From: CAZJAH01 sp964544155
GTDB lineage: Bacteria; Bacteroidota; Ignavibacteria; Kapaibacteriales; UBA2268
DNA length: 64,000 nt
NCBI GenBank assembly: GCA_964544155.1
Contig: CAZJAH010000009.1
Span: 17,019 to 81,018 of the forward strand
Reading direction: 5' to 3'
Positions 36,772 through 44,966 of this stretch are shown here, piece by piece. Below the pieces are notes generated by a model. The model had not been told where the DNA came from. It saw only the letters and a list, made by a program, of their open reading frames with translations, and searched no databases. Position 1 is the first letter of the stretch. The number at the start of each line of letters is the position of its first letter. The translations under genes and the position numbers were made by a program.

Positions 36772-37887
36772 TTAAAGCCTTCCGCATTGGCTTAATATTA
36801 TCCTTGCGGCTTTTTCCGAGCCGCCACCCTTCCCGAGTAAATTTCTGACTTTCATGAATATATCATAAATTTCCTTTTGTTTTTCTGAATCAATATAGAT
36901 ATTTTTTGTTAATGTAGCAATTTTTCGGGCTGAAGCATCCTTTTGTATTAGCTCATCGATAACGGCTTCATTCAATAATATGTTGATTATTGATAAGTAA
37001 GGCAGATTTACCAGCCTTTTGCCCATAAAATAAGTAAATGGCGATGCCTTATAGACCATAACAAAGGGCATTCCCGCAAGGCATGCTTCCAGGTTCGACG
37101 TACCGGTTTTAACAATTCCTGCCTTTGCTTTGTGCATAAGGTCTGATGATGAAGCATATAGAGTACAGTTTTTATTATTTTTTAAAAAATCCAGGTAAAC
37201 GGATTCATCGGCGAGGCTGCTTTTGGCAAGGCCGAATTCCACGTCATGGATTTCCCTGCTAATGATAGAGCAGGATTCTTCAAATAGCGGCAGGTGCCTT
37301 TCTATTTCCTGCTGTCTGCTTCCGGGAAGCAGAGCTATTAAGTTTTCCCTGTCCTCCGGTGAGCGCGGCATTTCCTCGAAAGCGCTTATATCAAGCAGGG
37401 GATGGCCGGTGAATTCTGCATCCAGGCCGAATTTACCAAAATATTCCTCTTCAAAGGGGAATACTACCAGCAGTTTATCCACGCTTCCTTTGAGCTTTTT
37501 TGCTCTGCCGCTGCCCCATGCCCATAACTGCGGCGCGATATAGTAAATTACTTTTGTTCCTGCAGATTTCGCGAAATAAGCCAGATTCATATTAAATCCC
37601 GGATAATCGACAGGGATATAAACATCGGGCTTTTCATTTTTAATGAGTTCTTTTGCCCGGTTCAAAACCTCTCGGAAAAATCTGTACCTTTTGACAACCT
37701 CCCAGAAACCAACCACGGACATTTCCTTCATAGGTACTATTGATTCCAGGCCTTCGGCACTCATTCGTTCGCCCCCGATACCGATAAAACGGGTATCAGG
37801 CTCAATTTGCTTTATCTGCTTCATCAGATTTGCCGCGTGAAGGTCGCCCGAAGGCTCGCCGGCGGTTATCATTATTTTCAAAGGCAT
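36772..37887 (-). CDS. lpxB: Lipid-A-disaccharide synthase LpxB
   Basis: A 371-residue GT19 enzyme that joins UDP-2,3-diacylglucosamine and lipid X to make lipid A disaccharide at the inner membrane. The N-terminal TAGEPSGDLHAA at residues 7-18 is diagnostic, followed by IGGERMSAEGLE and PVDYPGFNMNLAYFAK. The C-terminal half carries LLPGSRQQEIERHLP and GTSNLEACLAGMPFVMVYKA. AAAGGTAA precedes the ATG. It is the first gene of a five-gene minus-strand operon ending at 33797. The gap 37888-38108 separates it from divergent dnaE and contains both promoters. Confidence 0.95.
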   Translation of the reverse strand: MPLKIMITAGEPSGDLHAANLMKQIKQIEPDTRFIGIGGERMSAEGLESIVPMKEMSVVGFWEVVKRYRFFREVLNRAKELIKNEKPDVYIPVDYPGFNMNLAYFAKSAGTKVIYYIAPQLWAWGSGRAKKLKGSVDKLLVVFPFEEEYFGKFGLDAEFTGHPLLDISAFEEMPRSPEDRENLIALLPGSRQQEIERHLPLFEESCSIISREIHDVEFGLAKSSLADESVYLDFLKNNKNCTLYASSSDLMHKAKAGIVKTGTSNLEACLAGMPFVMVYKASPFTYFMGKRLVNLPYLSIINILLNEAVIDELIQKDASARKIATLTKNIYIDSEKQKEIYDIFMKVRNLLGKGGGSEKAARIILSQCGRL

Positions 37888-38108
37888 AGTTTACCTTTCG
37901 GGGTCAGATCCGTTAATAATCTTTAAAGTTTGTTCAATTAATCAATAATAAGCTTTTATCTGAATAAACAATATTCCTGTAAGTCCAAAGATATGAATAT
38001 GTCCTGAATTTGTGGAAAAAATATTAATAACTTTGCTAAGCTAATGGTGACAATTTTTTTAATTTGCTTTTAAATTATTTAGCTTCAGATAAAATTGGTG
38101 AAATATAA

Positions 38109-41100
38109 ATGGCTGATTTCGTACATCTTCATAATCACACACACTATTCATTGCTCGATGCTCTTACAAAGCCCGAGGAACTGGTGAAAACCGCTAAAGC
38201 AAACGGCCATAAAGCTGTTGCGCTGACCGATCACGGAGTAATGTTCGGAGTAATTGAATTTTATGAAGCGGCAAAGAAAGCCGGTATCAAGCCGCTGATT
38301 GGGGTAGAAGCGTATATGGCAAACGGCAGCCGACATGACCGTTCTTCCATGAAATCCGATACCCGTAAGAAAAACTATTACCACGTTCTTTTGATAGCGA
38401 AAAATGAGACAGGCTACAAAAATCTGATTAAATTAACTTCTGCAGCCTTTACTGAAGGTTTTTATTATAAGCCGAGGATAGACAAAGAACTGCTCGAGCG
38501 GTACCACAAAGGGCTGATCTGCACAAGCGGCTGCATGGGCGGGGTTGTAAGTACGCACCTTATCAATGATGATTACAATAAAGCTCTTGAAGAAGCTAAA
38601 TTCTACAAAGAGCTTTTTGGCGATGATTTTTATATAGAAATTCAGAATCATTTTATTCCCGGAGATGAAGTCATACTCAGGGCGGCCCCCAAAATTGCCT
38701 CGGAAATTGGTGCAAAACTTGTTGCCACAAATGATATTCATTACCTGAAAAAAGATCATGCAGAAGCTCATAATGTACATCTGCATATTAACAGCAATAT
38801 GGCGCCAAAAGCCGGTGAAGTTGACGTGAAGAAGCTCAGATACCGGACTCCTGAATTTTATTTTAAATCTACCGAAGAAATGGCTGAGCTTTTTAAAGAT
38901 TATCCTGAAGCCATAAAAAATACGGTTGAAATAGCTGATAAATGCGACCTGGAAATTGATTTGAACACTCTTCACATGCCCGATTTTCCCATACCGGAAA
39001 CTTCAAAAGCAACTAATCTCGAAGAATACCTCGAAGAACTTGTTTATGAAGGCCTGGAAAGAAAATTCGATAGCATTACTGAAGAAATTGATAAAAGGGC
39101 CAAATACGAACTAGATATTATCAACACCATGGGATTCCCGGGGTATTTTCTTATAGTATGGGATTTTATCCGGGCAGCTAAGACATTAGATGTGCCTGTC
39201 GGCCCGGGCAGGGGTTCCGCCGCGGGAAGTATTGTGGCATACGCCCTGGATATTACAAATGTCGATCCGCTGAAGTTCGACCTTCTTTTCGAAAGATTCC
39301 TCAATCCTGAAAGGGTATCCATGCCCGATATCGATATTGATTTCTGTGATACCAAGCGCGACAGGGTTATCAACTACGTAAAAGAGCAATACGGCAATGA
39401 CGCCGTAGCGCAGATCATTACCTTCGGTAAGCTTTCAAGTAAGGCTGTACTGACCGATGTCGGCAGAGTGCTTGGTATAGAGCTGCCTCTGATAAAATCT
39501 ATCACAAAGCTCATTCCTGTCACTCAGGGTAAAGTGATGAAATTAGAAGAAGCCGTTAAGCTTCCCGAAATAAAGGAAATAATTGATAATAACGGCTCAA
39601 AGCTTGCTGATCTTATCGAATACTCTCTCGTACTTGAGGGTACCTACCGTTCCGCGGGTACACACGCCGCCGGTGTAGTGATCGCCCCGGGCGATATAAC
39701 CAATTATGTTCCCTTATATCAGGCACCGAAAACCAAAGGCCAGAGCGTTGAGGTTGCTACACAGTATAGTATGAGCTACCTTGAAAAAGCAGGACTTCTA
39801 AAAATGGATTTTCTCGGCCTAAAGACTCTTTCCATAATTGAAAACACCCTTGAAATGGTCAAAAGGAACCATGGCGAAGAAATAGATATTGACTCCATCT
39901 ATTTAGAAGACCCTAAAACCTATGATGTACTTGGCAATGGCGATACGCTTGCTGTGTTCCAGTTTGAATCAGGGGGAATGCAGAAGTACCTGAAGCAGCT
40001 TAAACCGCAGAGCATTGACGAAATTGCTGCAATGAACGCCCTTTACAGGCCCGGCCCGATGGATAACATACCGGAATTTATCGACAGGAAATTCGGCAAC
40101 AAGCCCATTACTTATCTGCATCCCATTATGGAAAGCGCCCTTAAGACCACTTACGGCATTATAGTATATCAGGAACAGGTAATGAAGCTCGTGCAGGATA
40201 TAGCGGGTTTTACACTAGGACAGGCAGATATACTCAGGCGCGCTATGGGTAAGAAACTTGACCATATTATGGACAGCATGAAGCCAGATTTCATTCAAGG
40301 CGCCGCAGAAAAAAATATTGATAAAAAGCTCGCGCTTGAGATCTTTTCATTAATTGCAAAATTCGCCAAATACGGCTTTAATAAATCCCATGCCGTGGCT
40401 TATTCCTATGTAGCTTATCAGACCGCGTACCTGAAAGCGCATTATCCGGCGGAATTCATTGCCGCTAACATGACTTCGGAAATTAACGATAATGACAAGA
40501 TAGTCCAGCTGATCGAAGAAGCCAATAAGTTCGGCATCGAAGTGCTGCCGCCCGATGTGAATAAATCATTCACCGCTTTTTCTGCACTGCCGGACGGGAA
40601 ATCGATAGTATTCGGTTTTTCCGGGATAAAAAATGTAGGTATACCAGCCGCGGAAAGTATAGTTCGGGAAAGGGACAACGGCCCTTATACCTCACTTTTT
40701 GACTTTGTATCCAGAGTGGATACAAGGCTTATCAACAAAAGGTGCCTGGAAGCACTAATCTCCGTGGGCGCCTTTGATTCGCTCAAAGCCGGCCACAGAG
40801 TGCAGCTTCTTAATTCAATAGAGACCGCGCTCGATTACGCCCGTAAAATGAGCGATAACAGCAGCCTGGACATGGACAGCCTTTTCATGGGCGACACAAT
40901 AGAAAGTACCGTTGTGGAACCTCAGCTTGCTGATGTGGAGCCGGTGAGCGAGCGTGAAATGCTCGATATGGAAAAAGAATACGTTAACTACTATATATCC
41001 GGACACCCGCTGGACAGCTATGAAACCGAAATGTCTATGCTGAAGCTAATCGAAACTGATACTGACCCGGCATCACTTGATCCTAAAAATGAATACTCCG

Positions 41101-41588
41101 TTTGCGGAGTAATTACAGGTATTAACCGTAGACGCGACAGAAATGACAAGACTTATGCTTTTGTAACAATTGAAGATAAAAAAGGCCGGGCAGAGTGCAT
41201 CCTTTGGTCAGATACTTTCGAAGAATTCGAGGAATACGTTAAGCCTGACGCGGTAGTCGTCTGTACCGGGAATCAGGATAAATCGGCAGAAAGCCTGAAG
41301 ATAATCTGCAAAAAGCTTATCAGCCTGGAAAAAGCCGTACTGCCGATGGCAAGGGGATATGTTATTTGGATTGATATGTCTAATTCAGACTCCGGGCTGC
41401 TGGAAAAGCTAAAAGTTATGATGAACGGCACAGGCACTAAGATAGATATAGATTTCAATGTGTATGATAATGAAAAAGGAAAGAAAAGAAGGTACCATCT
41501 GCATGACGCTGCCATGAGCCTAAGCTTTGAAATGACTAAAAAGCTCAAGGGTATATTCGGTACAAACAAGGTCAAATACATGGTTTAA
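38109..41588 (+). CDS. dnaE: DNA polymerase III alpha subunit
   Basis: A 1159-residue replicative polymerase of DnaE1 type. The PHP domain (residues about 1-210) starts FVHLHNHTHYSLLD and keeps its metal-binding His residues, then TDHGVMFG. The polymerase palm has VPVGPGRGSAAGSIVAYAL and the catalytic Asp pair in MPDIDIDFCD (Asp407 and Asp409). Further marks are RPGPMDNIPEFI, YGIIVYQEQVMKL and KFAKYGFNKSHAVAYS. An OB-fold near 995-1070 starts YSVCGVITGINRRRDRND. The length and domain order are normal. GGTG lies before the ATG. Confidence 0.97.
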   Translation: MADFVHLHNHTHYSLLDALTKPEELVKTAKANGHKAVALTDHGVMFGVIEFYEAAKKAGIKPLIGVEAYMANGSRHDRSSMKSDTRKKNYYHVLLIAKNETGYKNLIKLTSAAFTEGFYYKPRIDKELLERYHKGLICTSGCMGGVVSTHLINDDYNKALEEAKFYKELFGDDFYIEIQNHFIPGDEVILRAAPKIASEIGAKLVATNDIHYLKKDHAEAHNVHLHINSNMAPKAGEVDVKKLRYRTPEFYFKSTEEMAELFKDYPEAIKNTVEIADKCDLEIDLNTLHMPDFPIPETSKATNLEEYLEELVYEGLERKFDSITEEIDKRAKYELDIINTMGFPGYFLIVWDFIRAAKTLDVPVGPGRGSAAGSIVAYALDITNVDPLKFDLLFERFLNPERVSMPDIDIDFCDTKRDRVINYVKEQYGNDAVAQIITFGKLSSKAVLTDVGRVLGIELPLIKSITKLIPVTQGKVMKLEEAVKLPEIKEIIDNNGSKLADLIEYSLVLEGTYRSAGTHAAGVVIAPGDITNYVPLYQAPKTKGQSVEVATQYSMSYLEKAGLLKMDFLGLKTLSIIENTLEMVKRNHGEEIDIDSIYLEDPKTYDVLGNGDTLAVFQFESGGMQKYLKQLKPQSIDEIAAMNALYRPGPMDNIPEFIDRKFGNKPITYLHPIMESALKTTYGIIVYQEQVMKLVQDIAGFTLGQADILRRAMGKKLDHIMDSMKPDFIQGAAEKNIDKKLALEIFSLIAKFAKYGFNKSHAVAYSYVAYQTAYLKAHYPAEFIAANMTSEINDNDKIVQLIEEANKFGIEVLPPDVNKSFTAFSALPDGKSIVFGFSGIKNVGIPAAESIVRERDNGPYTSLFDFVSRVDTRLINKRCLEALISVGAFDSLKAGHRVQLLNSIETALDYARKMSDNSSLDMDSLFMGDTIESTVVEPQLADVEPVSEREMLDMEKEYVNYYISGHPLDSYETEMSMLKLIETDTDPASLDPKNEYSVCGVITGINRRRDRNDKTYAFVTIEDKKGRAECILWSDTFEEFEEYVKPDAVVVCTGNQDKSAESLKIICKKLISLEKAVLPMARGYVIWIDMSNSDSGLLEKLKVMMNGTGTKIDIDFNVYDNEKGKKRRYHLHDAAMSLSFEMTKKLKGIFGTNKVKYMV

Positions 41589-41677
41589 CACTGATTTTTT
41601 TTATTAATCGTATTAATGTATTAACTTCAGCCGATAGATCTTTTAAAAGGTTTTTATAAAAATCACAACAGAATGTT

Positions 41678-41863
41678 ATGTGGAAAAATATTATAGCAGC
41701 AGCTTTAGCCTTAATTGTAGCCGTAATTTTATTGAGAGCGGTCTTCTTTTTTATGGGCGCGGCATTTGAGCTGATGTTTAAGCTCTTTATGCTAGTACCG
41801 CTTTTAATTGTAGCTTTGCCCATTTTTGTAATTTTTAAAAAGAAACTATTTGACAGGAATTAA
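41678..41863 (+). CDS. Small two-helix membrane protein
   Basis: A 61-residue frame with two hydrophobic stretches (about residues 5-27 and 33-52) split by a short turn, ending in FKKKLFDRN. It starts MWKNIIAAALALIVAV, a plausible inner-membrane protein. No clear ribosome site precedes the ATG. The barrel protein gene starts 11 bases after its stop, in the same direction, so it could be the first cistron of a pair. Family and role are unknown. Confidence 0.5.
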   Translation: MWKNIIAAALALIVAVILLRAVFFFMGAAFELMFKLFMLVPLLIVALPIFVIFKKKLFDRN

Positions 41864-41874
41864 GCGGATAAACA

Positions 41875-43119
41875 ATGTTTAAAAAAAAAATCGCCTTAAC
41901 TTTAATTATCATGGCTTTAGCGTCGCTTCCGGTGAAAGCGCAGGAAAGAGCGGATGACTTTACGATCGAACTTGCCAGGATGTTCAGCTCAGACCTATTC
42001 GAACTAAACGGTGTTCCATATCTTCAGCCTATGGTTAAAGCCATTAACGCTACTTCGAACAGCAGGTTTTTTAATCAGGCATATGTCCCTGCCAAAGTAA
42101 ATAAGCCATATTTCCGCGTTGGTGTTCATGCCATGCTCGGTTTTACCCCAGAAGAAGATAAAACATATAAACCCGTAATGCCGTCTGAGGAATTTGATCC
42201 TGATGATCTTACAAGATTCGGATCTATAGGTATTGACGGAATTAGCGTGAATGATACTGCCGGCCTGGTTAGATATTTCTTTCTAAACCTCATGCAAATG
42301 GGAGTTTACGGGGATTATGAAGGTACCATACCACTACCTGAACAAGCCGCTACCGTTTTGGGCGATTATCCGGCACAGTTCATTATTCCTGACGGCGCGC
42401 TCGATACTCTGGCACAGAAACATCCGCTTTATCAATTTCTCCCAGATGACATACGAGATTCTGTTAGTTCTATACTTAGCCAGTTCCCTTCTGTATTCGA
42501 CCTGGCTCCCGGAGCTGATATCAGCACGATTTTCGTGGGAATACCTCAAATAGAAGTCGGCTCGTTTATGGGAACGGAGGCTTTGATAAGGTTTATTCCC
42601 CCGATTTACATGGGAAAGAATATAGGAGATTTCGCCTTTTGGGGAATAGGGCTTAAGCACAGTATATCACAATATTTTAATAAAAGGCACTTTGACCTCG
42701 CCGTACAGGGGGTTTACCAGGGGACGCATCTCGAAAATACAATTGGTGTAACAAATGCCGAATTGACTGCTGATGCAACAATTTTTAACTTCAATATACA
42801 AGCTTCTAAAGAATTTGAAAATATTCTCGATGTTTACACCGGCTTTTCTTATGATATGATTACCATTAATTCCAGCTATGTTTATACACTGCCAGTTACC
42901 GTGCAATGGGACCTCGGCCTTCTGGAACGAGGAAGCCACGTACCCACCCCCGGCTATCCGGGTGACCAGAACAAACAAAAAGCCGATATAGAAGTATCTG
43001 ACTCGAGCCTCAGATGGGTTATAGGCCTGGCAAGAGATATAGGAGACTTCAGGGTGTTTGCTGATTTCAATCTCGGCAAGCTCAATGTTTTCAGCGGCGG
43101 CTTGGAATTTAAGTTTTAA
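41875..43119 (+). CDS. DUF6588-like outer-membrane barrel protein
   Basis: A 414-residue exported protein. Residues 1-23 form a signal peptide ending VKAQ. The body alternates strands such as PYFRVGVHAMLGF, FAFWGIGLKHSISQYFNKR, FDLAVQGVYQGTHLEN and FNFNIQASKEF, and ends VFSGGLEFKF with a terminal Phe. This is how outer-membrane beta-barrels end, and the arrangement matches DUF6588 proteins of Bacteroidota. It probably sits in the outer membrane; cargo is unknown. It lies 32 bases before folD. Confidence 0.75.
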   Translation: MFKKKIALTLIIMALASLPVKAQERADDFTIELARMFSSDLFELNGVPYLQPMVKAINATSNSRFFNQAYVPAKVNKPYFRVGVHAMLGFTPEEDKTYKPVMPSEEFDPDDLTRFGSIGIDGISVNDTAGLVRYFFLNLMQMGVYGDYEGTIPLPEQAATVLGDYPAQFIIPDGALDTLAQKHPLYQFLPDDIRDSVSSILSQFPSVFDLAPGADISTIFVGIPQIEVGSFMGTEALIRFIPPIYMGKNIGDFAFWGIGLKHSISQYFNKRHFDLAVQGVYQGTHLENTIGVTNAELTADATIFNFNIQASKEFENILDVYTGFSYDMITINSSYVYTLPVTVQWDLGLLERGSHVPTPGYPGDQNKQKADIEVSDSSLRWVIGLARDIGDFRVFADFNLGKLNVFSGGLEFKF

Positions 43120-43151
43120 AAAATTATTTAAAAAAAGAGAACAGGATAAAG

Positions 43152-44036
43152 ATGACAAAAATTATAGACGGGAAAATACTATCCACAGAAATTCTGGATG
43201 AATTGGCAGAAAAGGCTGTTAAGCTTAAAGATGAGAAACATATCACTCCCGGCCTGGCGGTTCTTCTTATTGGTGATAATCCGGCATCAGAGATGTATGT
43301 AAAAAGTAAAATTAAGTCCTGTTCCAATTTAGGATACTATTCCATTACCGAAAGGCTCCCCGCCGATACCAGCGAAGAAAAAGTACTTGATTTTATCCAT
43401 AACTGGAATAATAATCACCAGATACACGGTATACTCGTACAGCTGCCCCTCCCGGAACATATTAACGAGGATAAAGTGCTTTATGCCATAAATCCCGCCA
43501 AGGATGTTGACGGATTTCATCCTGTAAATCTCGGCAGGCTGCTTATAGGGATGCCGAGTTTCGCGCCGTGTACTCCCGCCGGGATAGTAGAAATGCTGAA
43601 ACGATCGGATATTGAAACTTCAGGAAAGCACACAGTTGTTGTCGGTAGGAGTAATATAGTCGGCAAACCGATTGCCAATATGATGTACCAGAAAAAAGAA
43701 CACGCCAATTCGATCGTAACTATCTGCCATTCAGCCGCTAAGGACCTGAAATACTACACAAAGCAGGCGGATATACTCATTGCCGCCATAGGCAGAGCCC
43801 ATCTTATCGGCCCTGATCACGTCAAGGAAGGCGCCGTAATAATAGATGTTGGCATCAACAGGGTAGAAGATAAATCACTCGAAAAGGGCTACCGCGTGGT
43901 CGGTGATGTTGATTATGATGCTGTTTTCGATAAAGTATCGGCCATAACGCCAGTACCGGGCGGAGTAGGCAGGATGACTATTGCTATGCTCATGTATAAT
44001 ACTTATGTTTCAGCATCCGGTGAATTTAAAGTCTGA
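43152..44036 (+). CDS. folD: Bifunctional methylenetetrahydrofolate dehydrogenase/cyclohydrolase
   Basis: A 294-residue enzyme that interconverts 5,10-methylene-, methenyl- and 10-formyl-tetrahydrofolate with NADP. Family marks are GDNPASEMYVKSKIKSC near residue 40 with the catalytic Lys, HGILVQLPLP near 95, DVDGFHPVNLGRL, PCTPAGIVEMLKR, and VVGRSNIVGKPIANMM in the Rossmann domain, then VSAITPVPGGVGRMTIAML. It is complete and of normal length. AGGATAAAG precedes the ATG. An RluA-type gene starts 2 bases after the stop, so both are co-transcribed. Confidence 0.97.
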   Translation: MTKIIDGKILSTEILDELAEKAVKLKDEKHITPGLAVLLIGDNPASEMYVKSKIKSCSNLGYYSITERLPADTSEEKVLDFIHNWNNNHQIHGILVQLPLPEHINEDKVLYAINPAKDVDGFHPVNLGRLLIGMPSFAPCTPAGIVEMLKRSDIETSGKHTVVVGRSNIVGKPIANMMYQKKEHANSIVTICHSAAKDLKYYTKQADILIAAIGRAHLIGPDHVKEGAVIIDVGINRVEDKSLEKGYRVVGDVDYDAVFDKVSAITPVPGGVGRMTIAMLMYNTYVSASGEFKV

Positions 44037-44038
44037 CC

Positions 44039-44788
44039 ATGGCCCTCAATTATAAAATTATTTTTGAAGATGACAGCATCGCGGTAATTGATAAGCCCGC
44101 GGGTTTGTTATCTATACCCGGAAGGTACGAGAGCGGCGGCGCGAACCTCAAATCACTCCTGCAGGATAAGTACGCCGAGATTTACACAGTCCACAGGTTA
44201 GACCGCGATACTTCCGGTATAATGGTGTTCGCCAAAACTGCCAAAGCGCATAAGTACTTGAATGATCAGTTTTTTAATAATGAAGTTGAGAAGTTTTATC
44301 ATGCCGTGGTAAAGGGTATTATAAGCAGCGATGAAATGGAAATAGATATACCCTTAAAGCCCGATCCCGCGATAAAAGGCGCTTCGGCTCCGTCGGCTCG
44401 CGGCAAGGAAAGCCTGACCATACTAAAAGTACTGGAAAGATACAGAATAGCCACTCTCACCGAGTGCAGGCTTGTAACCGGCAGGCATCATCAGCTTAGA
44501 GTGCATGTGGCTGCGATTGGCCATCCACTGCTGGTGGATAAGCTCTATGGCGGGGAAGAAGCATTCTTTTTATCATCCATAAAGAAAAAATTCAATATCG
44601 GCCGCGAAAAAGAAGAAAGGCCTACTATTACAAGAATTTCCATGCATGCATATTCAATTGGCTTTAAGCATCCGGATTCGGGTGAGCTAATTAAATTTTC
44701 CGCACCCTACCCGAAAGATCTGGAGGTAATGGTTCAGCTTCTATCGAAATATGCTTCCATGCCGGATCATTTTTCTCCAGGTCCTTAA
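44039..44788 (+). CDS. RluA-family 23S/tRNA pseudouridine synthase
   Basis: A 249-residue enzyme that isomerises uridine in RNA. The catalytic motif HRLDRDTSG gives Asp55 and the early strand IAVIDKPAGLLSIPGR is typical. The motif LVTGRHHQLRVHVAAIGHPLLVDKLYGG completes the fold. There is no S4 domain at the N-terminus. It is therefore closest to the single-domain RluA/RluC/RluD-like group, but the exact RNA site cannot be called. The ATG lies 2 bases after folD's stop. Confidence 0.92.
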   Translation: MALNYKIIFEDDSIAVIDKPAGLLSIPGRYESGGANLKSLLQDKYAEIYTVHRLDRDTSGIMVFAKTAKAHKYLNDQFFNNEVEKFYHAVVKGIISSDEMEIDIPLKPDPAIKGASAPSARGKESLTILKVLERYRIATLTECRLVTGRHHQLRVHVAAIGHPLLVDKLYGGEEAFFLSSIKKKFNIGREKEERPTITRISMHAYSIGFKHPDSGELIKFSAPYPKDLEVMVQLLSKYASMPDHFSPGP

Positions 44789-44966
44789 TTAATTAATACT
44801 TAAAATATTTACATAATTTTAACGGTTGTAACTATAGGAGCAATAGAGTTGTCTTTATAAATGATTCGTTCCGGATTATTTTGCAAAATGTACCGGATTT
44901 GATTAATTTATAAATTCGAAAAAATCAGAATATTAGTATTATTAATTTTTATCAGGGTAGAGTACC

